Of a DNA stretch of 38,464 bases, positions 25,931-34,365 are shown one piece after another. The stretch comes from Collimonas sp. OK607 (lineage in GTDB: Bacteria; Pseudomonadota; Gammaproteobacteria; Burkholderiales; Burkholderiaceae_D), in contig NZ_FOKF01000042.1 of assembly GCF_900111995.1 (NCBI RefSeq), positions 1 to 38,464 on the forward strand, given 5' to 3'. A program made the position numbers and the translations under genes. Below the pieces are notes generated by a model. That model saw nothing but the letters and a program-made list of their open reading frames with translations, was not told where the DNA came from and ran no database searches. Position 1 is the stretch's first letter; the number at the start of each line of letters is the position of its first letter.

Positions 25931-26038
25931 TTACTTGAACCACAACATCTTGACGAAGATCGCGATGAAAAAACTCAAGGCAAGCAAACCTACCAGCAAT
26001 CCGGTACGTACGTTATTAGGCTTTTTCGGGTTACTCAT
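25931..26038 (-). CDS. Cytochrome oxidase small assembly protein (35 aa)
   Basis: A 36-codon frame (MSNPKKPNNVRTGLLVGLLA... ending KMLWFK) occupies the gap between ctaD and ctaG and ends exactly at the base before the ctaG start codon. It has a basic N-terminus and one membrane helix (about residues 13-32). A protein of this size and layout is annotated between ctaD and ctaG in other Burkholderiales as a cytochrome oxidase small assembly protein. The position and the hydrophobic profile support it; no catalytic motif is expected. Confidence 0.85.
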   Translation of the reverse strand: MSNPKKPNNVRTGLLVGLLALSFFIAIFVKMLWFK

Positions 26039-26089
26039 TTTGGGCAATCGCACAGAGTTGGCGGGCTCACCTGCTACCCGCCATTCCCA

Positions 26090-27691
26090 TTATTTAAAGG
26101 TCGGTGGCGTTTCGAAAGTATGGAAAGGCGCAGGGCTAGGCACTGTCCATTCCAGGCCCTCGGCGCCATCCCATGGCTTGTCGGCCGCCTTCTTGCCGCC
26201 CTTGATCGACGGAATGATCACGAAGAACAGGAAGTAGACCTGGCTCAGGCCGAAACCCAAGGCGCCGATCGAAGCCAGCATGTTGAAATCGGTGAACTGC
26301 GCCGGATAATCGGCGTAGCGACGTGGCATGCCGGCCAGGCCCAGGAAGTGCATCGGGAAGAAAGTCACGTTGAACCAGACCAGCGAATTCCAGAAATGGA
26401 TCTTGCCGCGGGTTTCGTTGTACATGAAACCAGTCCACTTCGGACCCCAGTAGTAATAACCGGCGAACAGGGCGAACAGGGAACCGGCCACCAGCACGTA
26501 GTGGAAATGCGCCACCACGTAGTAGGTATCCTGCATCTGGATGTCGATCGGGGTTACCGCCAGGATCAGGCCGGTGAAGCCGCCCATGGTGAACACGAAG
26601 ATGAAGCCGATCGCGAACAGCATCGGGGTTTCGAAAGTCATCGAACCGCGCCACATGGTAGCGATCCAGTTGAAAATCTTGACGCCGGTCGGCACCGCGA
26701 TGAGCATGGTTGCGTACATGAAGAACAGCTGCGCAGTCACTGGCATGCCGGTGGTGAACATGTGGTGAGCCCAGACGATGAACGACAGGATCGCGATCGA
26801 GGCAGTAGCGTACACCATCGATGCATAACCGAACAATTGCTTGCGCGCGAATGCCGGGATGATCTGCGACACGATGCCGAACGCCGGCAGAATCATGATG
26901 TACACCTCTGGATGGCCGAAGAACCAGAAGATGTGCTGATACATTACCGGATCGCCGCCGCCGGCTGCGTTAAAGAACGAGGTGCCGAAGTGACGGTCGG
27001 TCAGTGTCATGGTGATCGCGCCAGCCAAAACAGGCATCACGGCGATCAGCAGGTAAGCGGTAATCAGCCAGGTCCAGCAGAACATCGGCATCTTCATCAA
27101 CGTCATGCCAGGCGCGCGCATGTTGAGGATGGTGGTGATGATGTTGATCGAACCCATGATCGACGATGCACCCATGATATGGATGGCGAAAATCGCCATG
27201 TCCATGCCAGGTCCCATTTGCGTCGACAGCGGTGCATACAGCGTCCAGCCGGCAGCGGTTGCGCCGCCAGGAACCAGGAATGAAGTCAGCAGCAGCAAGG
27301 CAGCCGGCGGCATCAGCCAGAACGAGAAATTGTTCATCCGCGCAAAAGCCATGTCGGACGCGCCGATTTGCAGCGGGATCATCCAGTTGGCGAAGCCGAC
27401 GAAAGCCGGCATGATCGCGCCGAACACCATGATCAAACCGTGCATGGTGGTCAGTTGGTTGAAGAATTCCGGCTTGAAGAATTGCAGGCCAGGCTGGAAC
27501 AGCTCGGCGCGGATCAGCAATGCCAGCACACCGCCAGACAGCAGCATGGTGAAGGAGAACCACAGGTACAGGGTACCGATGTCCTTGTGATTGGTAGCAA
27601 ACAACCAACGCCGCCAGCCGTGTGGGTGGTCGTGGTGCGCGTGGTCGTCGTGAGAATGATCGTGTGCGTGATCGACTGCGGTAGTGCTCAT
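26090..27691 (-). CDS. ctaD: Cytochrome c oxidase subunit I CtaD
   Basis: This is the catalytic subunit with heme a and the heme a3-CuB centre. The 533-residue protein has twelve membrane helices. Motifs include the heme a ligand region [17 protein letters not shown] and the CuB/Tyr cross-link motif [32 protein letters not shown] carries the adjacent CuB histidines and [17 protein letters not shown] the heme ligands. The N-terminus has an extra His-rich stretch (9 His between residues 8 and 24) before the conserved [13 protein letters not shown]. It follows ctaC by 16 bases. Confidence 0.98.
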   Translation of the reverse strand: MSTTAVDHAHDHSHDDHAHHDHPHGWRRWLFATNHKDIGTLYLWFSFTMLLSGGVLALLIRAELFQPGLQFFKPEFFNQLTTMHGLIMVFGAIMPAFVGFANWMIPLQIGASDMAFARMNNFSFWLMPPAALLLLTSFLVPGGATAAGWTLYAPLSTQMGPGMDMAIFAIHIMGASSIMGSINIITTILNMRAPGMTLMKMPMFCWTWLITAYLLIAVMPVLAGAITMTLTDRHFGTSFFNAAGGGDPVMYQHIFWFFGHPEVYIMILPAFGIVSQIIPAFARKQLFGYASMVYATASIAILSFIVWAHHMFTTGMPVTAQLFFMYATMLIAVPTGVKIFNWIATMWRGSMTFETPMLFAIGFIFVFTMGGFTGLILAVTPIDIQMQDTYYVVAHFHYVLVAGSLFALFAGYYYWGPKWTGFMYNETRGKIHFWNSLVWFNVTFFPMHFLGLAGMPRRYADYPAQFTDFNMLASIGALGFGLSQVYFLFFVIIPSIKGGKKAADKPWDGAEGLEWTVPSPAPFHTFETPPTFK

Positions 27692-27707
27692 CTCAATCTC
27701 CTAAGTA

Positions 27708-28880
27708 TTACTTACGCGCAGCCAGCACTTCAGCTGGTTGGACAATATTTTCCTGGGCTTTGTTGGACCAGTTGTTACGGGTGTAAGTAATCACCGCAGC
27801 AATTTCGGTATCCGACAACACGGCTTTCCACGCAGGCATTTGCATGCTGCCATCGGTTTTGCCGTTCAGCACAACATTGATCTGTGCGGCACGCGGGCCG
27901 TTGACGACCGGGTCGCCATCGAGCGGCGGGAAGGCGCCGGGTACGCCCTTGCCGGTAGCCTGGTGGCAAACCGCGCAATTGGCTGTGTAAACTTTTTCGC
28001 CGCGTTGCTTCAACTCGTCGATAGTCCAGGTCTTGGTCGGATCGTCTGCCTGTGCAGCCATTTCCTTTTTCTTGCCATCGACCCAGGTCTTGTAATCAGC
28101 TTCGCTCAGGACTTCGACAACGATCGGCATGAAGGCGTGGTCTTTACCGCACAGTTCAACGCATTGGCCGCGGTAAGTGCCGACCTTCTCTGCCTTGAAC
28201 CAGGTATCGCGCACAAATCCGGGAATCGCATCTTGCTTGACGCCGAATGCAGGAATGCCCCAGGAGTGAATCACGTCGTTAGCCGTGGTGATGATGCGAA
28301 CCTTCTTGTTGACCGGAACCACCATCGGATTGTCGACTTCGATCAGATAGTTGTCGTTCTTGACCTTGGTCGAATCAACGATTTGTTCGTGTGGCGTCGA
28401 CAGGTTGGACAGGAAGGAAATACCGGAGCCGTCGCCGTTCAGGTAGTCGTAGCCCCACTTCCATTGCATGCCGGTGACCTTGATCGTGATGTCGGCATTG
28501 GACGTGTCTTTCATTGCCACCACCGTCTTGGTGGCTGGCAAGGCCATACCGATAACGATGAGGAAAGGCACCACGGTCCAGGCGATTTCGACGCCGGTAC
28601 TTTCGTGGAAGCTGGCCGATTTGTGGCCGAGCGATTTGCGATGCTTGAGAATGGAGTAGAACATCACCCCGAAAACAGCGAGGAAGATCACTATGCAAAT
28701 GATCAGCATCAAGTGATGCAGATCATAGATTTGCTGAGCGATTTGTGTCACCGGCGGTTGAAAGTTCATCTGCAGTACCGCTGGACCACCCGGGCTATCG
28801 ACCACCGCCCAAGACGGCATAGATGCCGACAAGAGCAACGCACCGAGCATCAACGATATAAGGCGCTTCGCATATTCCAT
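27708..28880 (-). CDS. ctaC: Cytochrome c oxidase subunit II with fused cytochrome c domain, CtaC
   Basis: Subunit II receives electrons through CuA. The 390-residue protein has a signal peptide (residues 1-25, cleavage after SWA), two membrane helices (about 50-75 and 95-118) and the cupredoxin domain with CuA ligands in GQCVELCGKDHAFM. Unlike minimal subunit II, it continues into a C-terminal cytochrome c domain with the heme motif CAVCH near residue 302 and an axial Met in SMQMPAWKAVL. This makes it a caa3-type subunit that can carry its own electron donor heme. It starts the structural row, 32 bases after the DUF2244 gene. Confidence 0.97.
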   Translation of the reverse strand: MEYAKRLISLMLGALLLSASMPSWAVVDSPGGPAVLQMNFQPPVTQIAQQIYDLHHLMLIICIVIFLAVFGVMFYSILKHRKSLGHKSASFHESTGVEIAWTVVPFLIVIGMALPATKTVVAMKDTSNADITIKVTGMQWKWGYDYLNGDGSGISFLSNLSTPHEQIVDSTKVKNDNYLIEVDNPMVVPVNKKVRIITTANDVIHSWGIPAFGVKQDAIPGFVRDTWFKAEKVGTYRGQCVELCGKDHAFMPIVVEVLSEADYKTWVDGKKKEMAAQADDPTKTWTIDELKQRGEKVYTANCAVCHQATGKGVPGAFPPLDGDPVVNGPRAAQINVVLNGKTDGSMQMPAWKAVLSDTEIAAVITYTRNNWSNKAQENIVQPAEVLAARK

Positions 28881-28912
28881 GATTTCCTCAAAAGCCCAAA
28901 ATTATAATTATG

Positions 28913-29368
28913 TCAAGCACAAGCCTTTTGGCTGCGCTGTAGCTCCTGCCGCAGCTCCAGAACAAACTCGCGCCGCTTCCATTCCGTCAAAAACTGCCCT
29001 ACCTCAACCCTGGTGCCAAGCGCCTCAATGTCTATGAGGCCCTTGTTTGTCTCCTGCACCGCAATCCGGATTGAACGTAAATCCAGCTTGAATTGTCGAA
29101 TTTCCTGTGCCTGTATCAATTCCACAAGCAGATAATCGTCCAGCATCGCTATGTGCTCGCGGTCCGTGGCATGTCGCGCATAGATCAGGAATGCGATAGC
29201 TACCGCAGACATTTCCAATACCGCAAACAGCAATACGAACCAGGCCCCGCGCAAGGTAAAGCCGATTGCCACGGCAAACGACGTGGCACAGAGGATTGCA
29301 TAGAAAAAACCAAGTTGGCGCGGCGCGATTGCGCAGTTACGCCTCAAGTCCCATTCTCGCTTAATCAT
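28913..29368 (-). CDS. DUF2244 family membrane protein
   Basis: This 151-residue protein has two membrane helices (about residues 20-37 and 42-62) near the N-terminus. The conserved DUF2244 stretch is RRNCAIAPRQLGFFYAILC, and the cytoplasmic C-terminal domain ends in EFVLELRQELQRSQKACA. It lies directly before ctaC on the same strand, as in many proteobacteria, and may be co-transcribed with the oxidase genes. Function is unknown. It is the most upstream minus-strand gene before a 415-base gap, so the oxidase operon promoter probably lies there. Confidence 0.88.
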   Translation of the reverse strand: MIKREWDLRRNCAIAPRQLGFFYAILCATSFAVAIGFTLRGAWFVLLFAVLEMSAVAIAFLIYARHATDREHIAMLDDYLLVELIQAQEIRQFKLDLRSIRIAVQETNKGLIDIEALGTRVEVGQFLTEWKRREFVLELRQELQRSQKACA

Positions 29369-29783
29369 GATGCACTATCGACACCTGGCAAGTTGCCTAT
29401 ACGCACAAGCTAAAACCTTCGAAGTATAAGGGGTAACCGAAGATGTTATCAAGGAGAATCAAATACGTTATACCGGCCCCGCGCCTACCCGCGGAACCGC
29501 GTTTTCACCGCGCTGCGAAGCCGGTTAGCCCCCTGAAGAACCACCGCGTCATGGTCCATCTCATATGTTTCATATAAGAAATTTATTATACTAAAATGGG
29601 ATCAAACTAAAGAAATTGTAGCGAACCGACAACACACAACGAGCACCATCATCGTGCGCCACCCTTACCCGACAAGGCTTTTCCACCAATCCACAAAAAA
29701 CAATTAGGGTCAGAGTTGATTTATTCCTGCCGACCCGCCGCCATTTCAGATTAGCTTTCCAGGTACTTATGAAGAGACCGCCG
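29369..29783. other. 415-base non-coding region upstream of the oxidase operon
   Basis: No gene is seen here on either strand. The part 29570-29600 is AT-rich and holds a perfect TATAAT on the minus strand (29590-29585) without a convincing -35. It is a weak candidate for the promoter of DUF2244-ctaC. Around 29490-29515 there are overlapping CCGCGG/CCGCG hairpins. At 29705-29716 lies TAGGGTCAGAGT, also present at the left-hand IS end region (315-326, opposite strand), so an old insertion scar is possible. Confidence 0.5.
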
Positions 29784-30242
29784 TCAGGGCCTCAAATAGG
29801 CATAACCTTGTGCCTGCAAATCGGCGAGCAACACAACTGCACCTTTATCGGCAACCGTAAAATCCGGCAACAGCTCTTTTAACGAGACATTCTGCGCTTT
29901 CATAGTATTGATGCAGGCGCTCAGCACCAGCCCCATTTTTGCAAGTTGGGCGACATGCTGGCTGAATTCCGAGCTTGCCTGCGCGGAGTGAAACGCTTTG
30001 AGCGCCGGTCCATGTATGACCAGATTAATTTTCACCTTGTCTGGCCCACCCATGCCATCGTAATGATTCTGGATATTGCCAACTACGAAGCCGGCCTTAT
30101 CGATGTCGCTCAGGTGATACGCGACCTTGGCCTTATCCACACTTGCCACGTTTGCCGCCTTTGCATGTGAGGCGACTCCGGCAAGGACTGCCGCCGCACC
30201 GATTGATGAAAACATTGTCCACAGAATATTGCGTCGCTGCAT
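29784..30242 (-). CDS. Exported DsrE/DsrF-like family protein
   Basis: This 152-residue protein has a signal peptide starting QRRNILW, a weak twin-arginine pattern, with cleavage likely after AKAAN near residue 31. The following DsrE-like domain contains VVGNIQNHYDGMGGPDKVKINLVIHGPALKAF, with one Cys in LVLSACINTM near residue 111. Cytoplasmic DsrE-type proteins relay sulfur; exported relatives are common but poorly characterised. Whether this one binds sulfur or metal cannot be told. It lies 33 bases upstream of nothing coding on its strand except the acyl-CoA genes behind it, which have their own row. Confidence 0.85.
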   Translation of the reverse strand: MQRRNILWTMFSSIGAAAVLAGVASHAKAANVASVDKAKVAYHLSDIDKAGFVVGNIQNHYDGMGGPDKVKINLVIHGPALKAFHSAQASSEFSQHVAQLAKMGLVLSACINTMKAQNVSLKELLPDFTVADKGAVVLLADLQAQGYAYLRP

Positions 30243-30263
30243 ATTGGTTCTCGGCTCGAAATT

Positions 30264-30286
30264 AGATCAGATAATCAGATCAGATC
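30264..30286. repeat. ATCAGAT repeats across the stop of the hydrolase-like gene
   Basis: ATCAGAT occurs at 30266-30272, 30274-30280 and 30279-30285 (steps of 8 and 5 bases). The stop codon of the minus-strand gene ending at 30275 is within the second copy. Confidence 0.65.
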
Positions 30287-31450
30287 GGCCAGCGGATGAT
30301 CCTTCTCTGACCATGGGTTGTCGAAAAAGCCGTTGCCCCAATCGTTGGTGACAGCGGCCAAAGTTGCAGGTTGCCAGCGCGGCTGGCGATCCTTGTCGAT
30401 AATCAGCGCCCGGATACCCTCGGCGAAATCGGTGCGGGCGGCGCAATGCAGGGAAACCACATATTCCAGCCGGAACACTTCCGCCAGCGACATATGCCGC
30501 GCCCGCTTTTGCAAGGCATGCGACAACCAGGCAGATGCCGGACTACCCGCTACCAGCGTCGCGATTCCTTTTTGCAGCCAGGGATCTTCCGTCTTCAATT
30601 CGACGATATTGCTCACCACCTCGGCCAGGGTCGGCGCACTGCATAGCTGGTTGATCAACTCAAAATGCTGATGCAACGGTGTCGGCCCCGCGACCCGCGC
30701 TTCTGCGCCTGCGGCCTGGCGCTCGGCATGTTGCAATACCCGGCTTAACAGGACATCGTCCTGCTGTCCATTCCATGGCTGGGTTAACAATGCAGCAATC
30801 ACCGCCTGCTTTTGCGCATGGTCGATTTTATGGTCGGCCAGTCGCGCAAAAATAGCGTCGGCCGCACCAATCGAGGCGCCGCTCAAAGCCAGGAACAAGC
30901 CGATCTGGCCAGGCATGCGATTCAGGAACCATGTACCGCCGACGTCCGGATACAGGCCGATCGTGATCTCCGGCATGGCTAACCGCGATTTCTCGGTCAC
31001 CACGCGATGGCTGGCGCCTGCCATCAAGCCGATCCCGCCTCCCATCACGATGCCGTGCCCCCAGGTCAGGATCGGCTTGGGATAGGTATGGATCAGATAA
31101 TCCAGGCGATATTCTCGCTCGAAAAAATCGCATGCGTAGGTATTGCTGCGGATATCCTCTTGTCCACCAGCTGCATGTTGATCCAGCATGGTGCGGTACA
31201 AACCCTGCAAATCGCCACCGGCGCAAAAAGCCTTTTCGCCGGCCGCCTGCAACACCACCATCGCCAGTTGCGGATCGGCGGCCCATGCGCGCAATTGGTG
31301 ATCCAGCAGATCCACCATTTCCAGCGATATCGCATTCAGCGTCTTTTCCACATTCAACGTGGCGATGCCGATGCGCTTGCCGTTATCGGTCGTCAGTTCT
31401 TCAAACAAAGCCGGTGCTGCAGCCGCAGCTAAATTTGCTTCTGCGTTCAT
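30275..31450 (-). CDS. 3-hydroxyisobutyryl-CoA hydrolase-like enoyl-CoA hydratase/isomerase family protein
   Basis: This 391-residue crotonase-fold protein is longer than plain enoyl-CoA hydratases (about 260). It carries HIBYL-CoA hydrolase signatures: FCAGGDLQGLYR near residue 80, HGIVMGGGIGLMAGASHRVV near 135 and MPEITIGLYPDVGGTWFLNRMPG near 165. The enzyme releases 3-hydroxyisobutyrate from its CoA ester in valine degradation. I chose the ATG at 31450, which overlaps the preceding gene's stop (ATGA) and has GGAG 8 bases upstream; ATG at 31462 is an alternative. It is the third gene of the acyl-CoA dehydrogenase-hydratase-hydrolase row, the order of successive valine pathway steps. Confidence 0.88.
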   Translation of the reverse strand: MNAEANLAAAAAPALFEELTTDNGKRIGIATLNVEKTLNAISLEMVDLLDHQLRAWAADPQLAMVVLQAAGEKAFCAGGDLQGLYRTMLDQHAAGGQEDIRSNTYACDFFEREYRLDYLIHTYPKPILTWGHGIVMGGGIGLMAGASHRVVTEKSRLAMPEITIGLYPDVGGTWFLNRMPGQIGLFLALSGASIGAADAIFARLADHKIDHAQKQAVIAALLTQPWNGQQDDVLLSRVLQHAERQAAGAEARVAGPTPLHQHFELINQLCSAPTLAEVVSNIVELKTEDPWLQKGIATLVAGSPASAWLSHALQKRARHMSLAEVFRLEYVVSLHCAARTDFAEGIRALIIDKDRQPRWQPATLAAVTNDWGNGFFDNPWSEKDHPLADLI

Positions 31451-32250
31451 TGGTTGCTCCATACAGCGGGACGTTTTTGCAAGAAGGCATTCACGCCTTC
31501 CTTTTGATCCTGTGTGTCAAACAGATCGAGAAACAATTCGCGCTCCACCGGCAGCAAGGTCGCCAATGGATTGCTGCGCGCGCCTTGAATCAACTTCTTG
31601 CAGGCGGTGACGCTGGACGGACTTTGCTTCGCGACTTGTTCGGCCAGCGCCAAGGCGCGCTGCCTGGCCTCGCCTTTTTGTACCAACTCCTCGACCAAAC
31701 CGATGCGTAATGCCGTTTCGGCATTGACCCGTTCGCCACACAAGATCATGCGCTTGGCCCAACCTTCGCCAACCAGCCATGGCAGATTCTGAGTGCCGCC
31801 GGCGCAAGGCAACAAACCCACTGCAGCTTCCGGCAAGGCCATCTGCGCGTGCTCCTCGGCGATACGCAGATCGCAGGCCAGCGCGCACTCCAGACCGCCA
31901 CCCATGGCATAGCCGTTGATGGCAGCGATGGAGACGCCACGGAAGCCGGACAAGGTCTCAAAGGCCTCGCCAAAACGACGCGCCATCTCCCGCGCCATGA
32001 CTTTGTCGCCATCGGCGAAGAGTTTCAAGTCGGCGCCGGCGCAAAAGAATTTTTCGCCGTCGCCGGTCAGCACCAGGCTATAGATATTTTTATCCTGGTT
32101 CAGTGCCTGCACCAGCCGCGTCAAATCGCGCAAGGCGTCGCCGGTCCAGGTATTGGCCGGCGGATTTGCCATCGTGACGACCGCAGTGTGGCCGATGATT
32201 TCCAGCCGCAGGTTGGTATAGGTGTCGGTAGCGTAGGTAACATTACTCAT
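31447..32250 (-). CDS. Enoyl-CoA hydratase
   Basis: This 267-residue crotonase-family protein shows the oxyanion-hole stretches FFCAGADLKLFADGD (near residue 68) and AINGYAMGGGLECALACDLRIA (near 110). Then comes PEAAVGLLPCAGGTQNLPWLVGEGWAKRMILCG, where Glu141 is in place for hydratase activity; the second Glu position of classical hydratases is an Ala/Cys context here. It would hydrate methacrylyl-CoA or a similar branched enoyl-CoA. It overlaps both neighbours by 4 bases, so the three genes form one coupled operon. Confidence 0.9.
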   Translation of the reverse strand: MSNVTYATDTYTNLRLEIIGHTAVVTMANPPANTWTGDALRDLTRLVQALNQDKNIYSLVLTGDGEKFFCAGADLKLFADGDKVMAREMARRFGEAFETLSGFRGVSIAAINGYAMGGGLECALACDLRIAEEHAQMALPEAAVGLLPCAGGTQNLPWLVGEGWAKRMILCGERVNAETALRIGLVEELVQKGEARQRALALAEQVAKQSPSSVTACKKLIQGARSNPLATLLPVERELFLDLFDTQDQKEGVNAFLQKRPAVWSNQ

Positions 32251-33407
32251 CGGATGTCCTCATTGGATGCGTTGCTCAACAACTGGCGGGCAATGATCAC
32301 CCGCATGATTTCATTGGTGCCTTCCAGGATTTGATGCACACGGACATCGCGGAAATGGCGCTCCAGCGGGTACTCACGAATGTAACCATAACCGCCGTGG
32401 ATTTGCAGCGCTTCGTTACAAATCTGGAACCCGATGTCGGTGGCAAAGCGTTTCGCCATCGCGCAGTATGTTGTCGCATTCGGATCTTTAGCGTCCAGCT
32501 TGCAAGCCGCCAGGCGCACCATCTGGCGCGCAGCAACCAGCTCGGTTTGCATATCGGCCAGCTTGAATTGCAGTGCCTGGAAATCCGACAGTGGCCGGTT
32601 AAATTGCCGGCGCTGGCTCATATACGCATGCGCTGCATCCAACGCAGCCTGGGCAGTGCCGACCGAGCAGGTGGCGATATTGATACGGCCACCGTCCAGG
32701 CCTCGCATGGCTAGGCGGAAGCCTTCGCCCTCTTGCCCCAGCAGGTGATCGGCCGGAATCCGGACATTGTCGAAACTGATGGTGCGCGTCGGCTGGCTAT
32801 TCCAGCCCATCTTTTCTTCCTTGCGACCGTAACTGATGCCTGGTGTATCAGCCGGCACCACGAATGCCGACACTCCATGCGCGCCGCCAGCACCGGTGCG
32901 CGCCATCAAGACCAGCACGTCGGTAGCGCCGGCGCCGGAAATAAACGCCTTGGAACCGTTGATCACATACTCGCCATTCACCAGCTGCGCGGTGGTTTTC
33001 AACGATGCTGCATCCGAGCCAGAACCCGGCTCGGTCAGGCAGTAGGAGCCAAGTTTTTGACCGCTCGCCAGTTTCTCGCACCAGCCTGCGCGCACTGCCG
33101 GCGTGGCCCAGTTGGCGATCATCCAGCTCACCATATTGTGAATCGTCAGGTAGGCCGTAGTCGATGTGCAACCGCGCGCCAGTTCCTCGAATACGATGGT
33201 GGCGTCCAGCCGCGACAAACCCAGGCCGCCAACTTCTTCCGGCGTATACAAACCACAGAAACCCAACTCGCCAGCCTTGGCGATGACATCGGTAGGGAAG
33301 ATGGCTTCAGCATCCCATTTAGCTGCATGCGGCGCCAGCTCTCCAGCGGCAAAATCACGCGCAGTCTGCTGAAATGCGCGTTGATCTTCTGATAATTCGA
33401 AATCCAT
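32247..33407 (-). CDS. Acyl-CoA dehydrogenase (isobutyryl-CoA dehydrogenase-like)
   Basis: This 386-residue flavoprotein has the acyl-CoA dehydrogenase signatures CLTEPGSGSDAASLKTTA near residue 130, and QLVNGEYVINGSKAFISGAG. The C-terminal domain includes QIHGGYGYIREYPLERHFRDVRVHQILEGTNEIMR, with the catalytic Glu in the last part. Size and neighbours suggest isobutyryl-CoA or short branched-chain acyl-CoA as substrate. GGAGA upstream of the ATG at 33407 supports the start. A near-perfect TGACGTT palindrome about 90 bases upstream probably binds the branched-chain catabolism regulator. It is the first gene of its operon. Confidence 0.92.
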   Translation of the reverse strand: MDFELSEDQRAFQQTARDFAAGELAPHAAKWDAEAIFPTDVIAKAGELGFCGLYTPEEVGGLGLSRLDATIVFEELARGCTSTTAYLTIHNMVSWMIANWATPAVRAGWCEKLASGQKLGSYCLTEPGSGSDAASLKTTAQLVNGEYVINGSKAFISGAGATDVLVLMARTGAGGAHGVSAFVVPADTPGISYGRKEEKMGWNSQPTRTISFDNVRIPADHLLGQEGEGFRLAMRGLDGGRINIATCSVGTAQAALDAAHAYMSQRRQFNRPLSDFQALQFKLADMQTELVAARQMVRLAACKLDAKDPNATTYCAMAKRFATDIGFQICNEALQIHGGYGYIREYPLERHFRDVRVHQILEGTNEIMRVIIARQLLSNASNEDIR

Positions 33408-33497
33408 GATGGTTTGTCTCCAAGGCTAATGGGTGTCCGTACTACTGTTATCGGTTACTGCTGTCGGCAATATCTATCTCCGCAGAATAACAATAAT

Positions 33498-33517
33498 TGA
33501 CGTTAACGTAAACGTCA
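33498..33517. promoter_or_regulatory. LiuR-like palindromic operator upstream of the valine-type operon
   Basis: TGACGTTAACGTAAACGTCA matches its own reverse complement at 18 of 20 positions. It lies 91 bases upstream of the acyl-CoA dehydrogenase start. The ACGTTAACGT/TACGTAAACGT pattern resembles, from memory, the operators of the MerR-type regulator LiuR, which controls leucine/isovalerate and related branched-chain catabolism in proteobacteria. No regulator gene lies in this window. Confidence 0.6.
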
Positions 33518-33534
33518 CCCAATCCATTTGGACG

Positions 33535-33565
33535 AAAAAAAGGCAACGTGAAGAATAACGTTGCC
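33535..33565 (-). terminator. Intrinsic terminator of the fasciclin gene
   Basis: On the minus strand, GGCAACGT, an 8-base loop and ACGTTGCC form a stem followed by seven T. It lies about 62 bases after the stop of the fasciclin-domain gene and just upstream of the operator of the acyl-CoA operon, separating the two transcripts. Confidence 0.85.
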
Positions 33566-33627
33566 CTAACTCGCTGCCACTGAAATGTTTATCCTTACCG
33601 TCCCTGCCCCGGCGTGCTAGACCTATA

Positions 33628-34182
33628 TTATTTAGGCAGCAACACCGTATCAATCACGTTGATCACGCCATTCGACTGGTTCACGTCATAGGTGCTGATG
33701 TTAGCCACATGACCGCCGTCGTCCGTGATGGCAATATTGCGCGGACCGTTTTGCGTAAAGGTCAACATGCCACCACTGGCGGTCGGCAATTCGGCCTTGC
33801 CATGACCTTGCTTGATGGCGCTTTCAAGCTTCGCATAGCCATATCGGCCTGGCACCACGTGATAAGTCAGGATTTTGGTCAGGGTTGCCTTGTTTTCCGG
33901 TTTGACCAGGGTTTCCACCGTGCCGGGCGGCAGTTTGGCGAAGGCGGCATTGGTTGGAGCAAATACGGTGAACGGGCCCTTGCCTTTCAACGTGTCCACC
34001 AGGCCCGCGGCCTTTACTGCGGCTACCAAAGTGGTGTGATCCGCTGAATTGACAGCATTGTCGACGATGTCCTTGCTGGGGTACATATTTTGTCCGCCGA
34101 CCATCACGGTATCTTCTGCATATGCCGCGCTGGCGGCGATAAGAGCAGCGGACAAAGTTAAAGCATAGCTAAGTTTGCGCAT
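33628..34182 (-). CDS. Secreted fasciclin (FAS1) domain protein
   Basis: This 184-residue protein has a signal peptide (MRKLSYALTLSAALIAASAAYA, cleaved near residue 22) and a single FAS1 domain. H1 motif: TLKGKGPFTVFAPTNAAFAKLP; H2 motif near the end: ISTYDVNQSNGVINVIDTVLLP, with the usual YHVVPGRY in between. Such proteins are periplasmic or cell-surface adhesion-like modules; the bacterial function is generally unclear. AAGGAA 6 bases before the ATG supports the start. It stands alone, with a terminator behind it. Confidence 0.94.
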   Translation of the reverse strand: MRKLSYALTLSAALIAASAAYAEDTVMVGGQNMYPSKDIVDNAVNSADHTTLVAAVKAAGLVDTLKGKGPFTVFAPTNAAFAKLPPGTVETLVKPENKATLTKILTYHVVPGRYGYAKLESAIKQGHGKAELPTASGGMLTFTQNGPRNIAITDDGGHVANISTYDVNQSNGVINVIDTVLLPK

Positions 34183-34365
34183 GATAATTCCTTGAAAGAG
34201 TGAATTTTCGGAGCCTGCACAGTCATATACGAGACTGGCCGAAAACTGGATTCAAGGAATTCAAGGGATACGACTGCATACAACAGATGAGATGGCGATG
34301 AGGCGGTGACACTGCATCCGCAGTTACAACCGTGCGAATGCAGAATGGCCCAGCCGAAAGAAAAT

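Noticed and set aside
25493-27283. 596-codon plus-strand ORF opposite ctaG and ctaD
   Set aside because: The minus strand encodes two certain oxidase proteins; the plus-strand product is His/Arg/Gln-rich without any known motif.
27738-28907. 389-codon plus-strand ORF opposite ctaC
   Set aside because: Shadow of a certain oxidase gene, with no recognisable domains.
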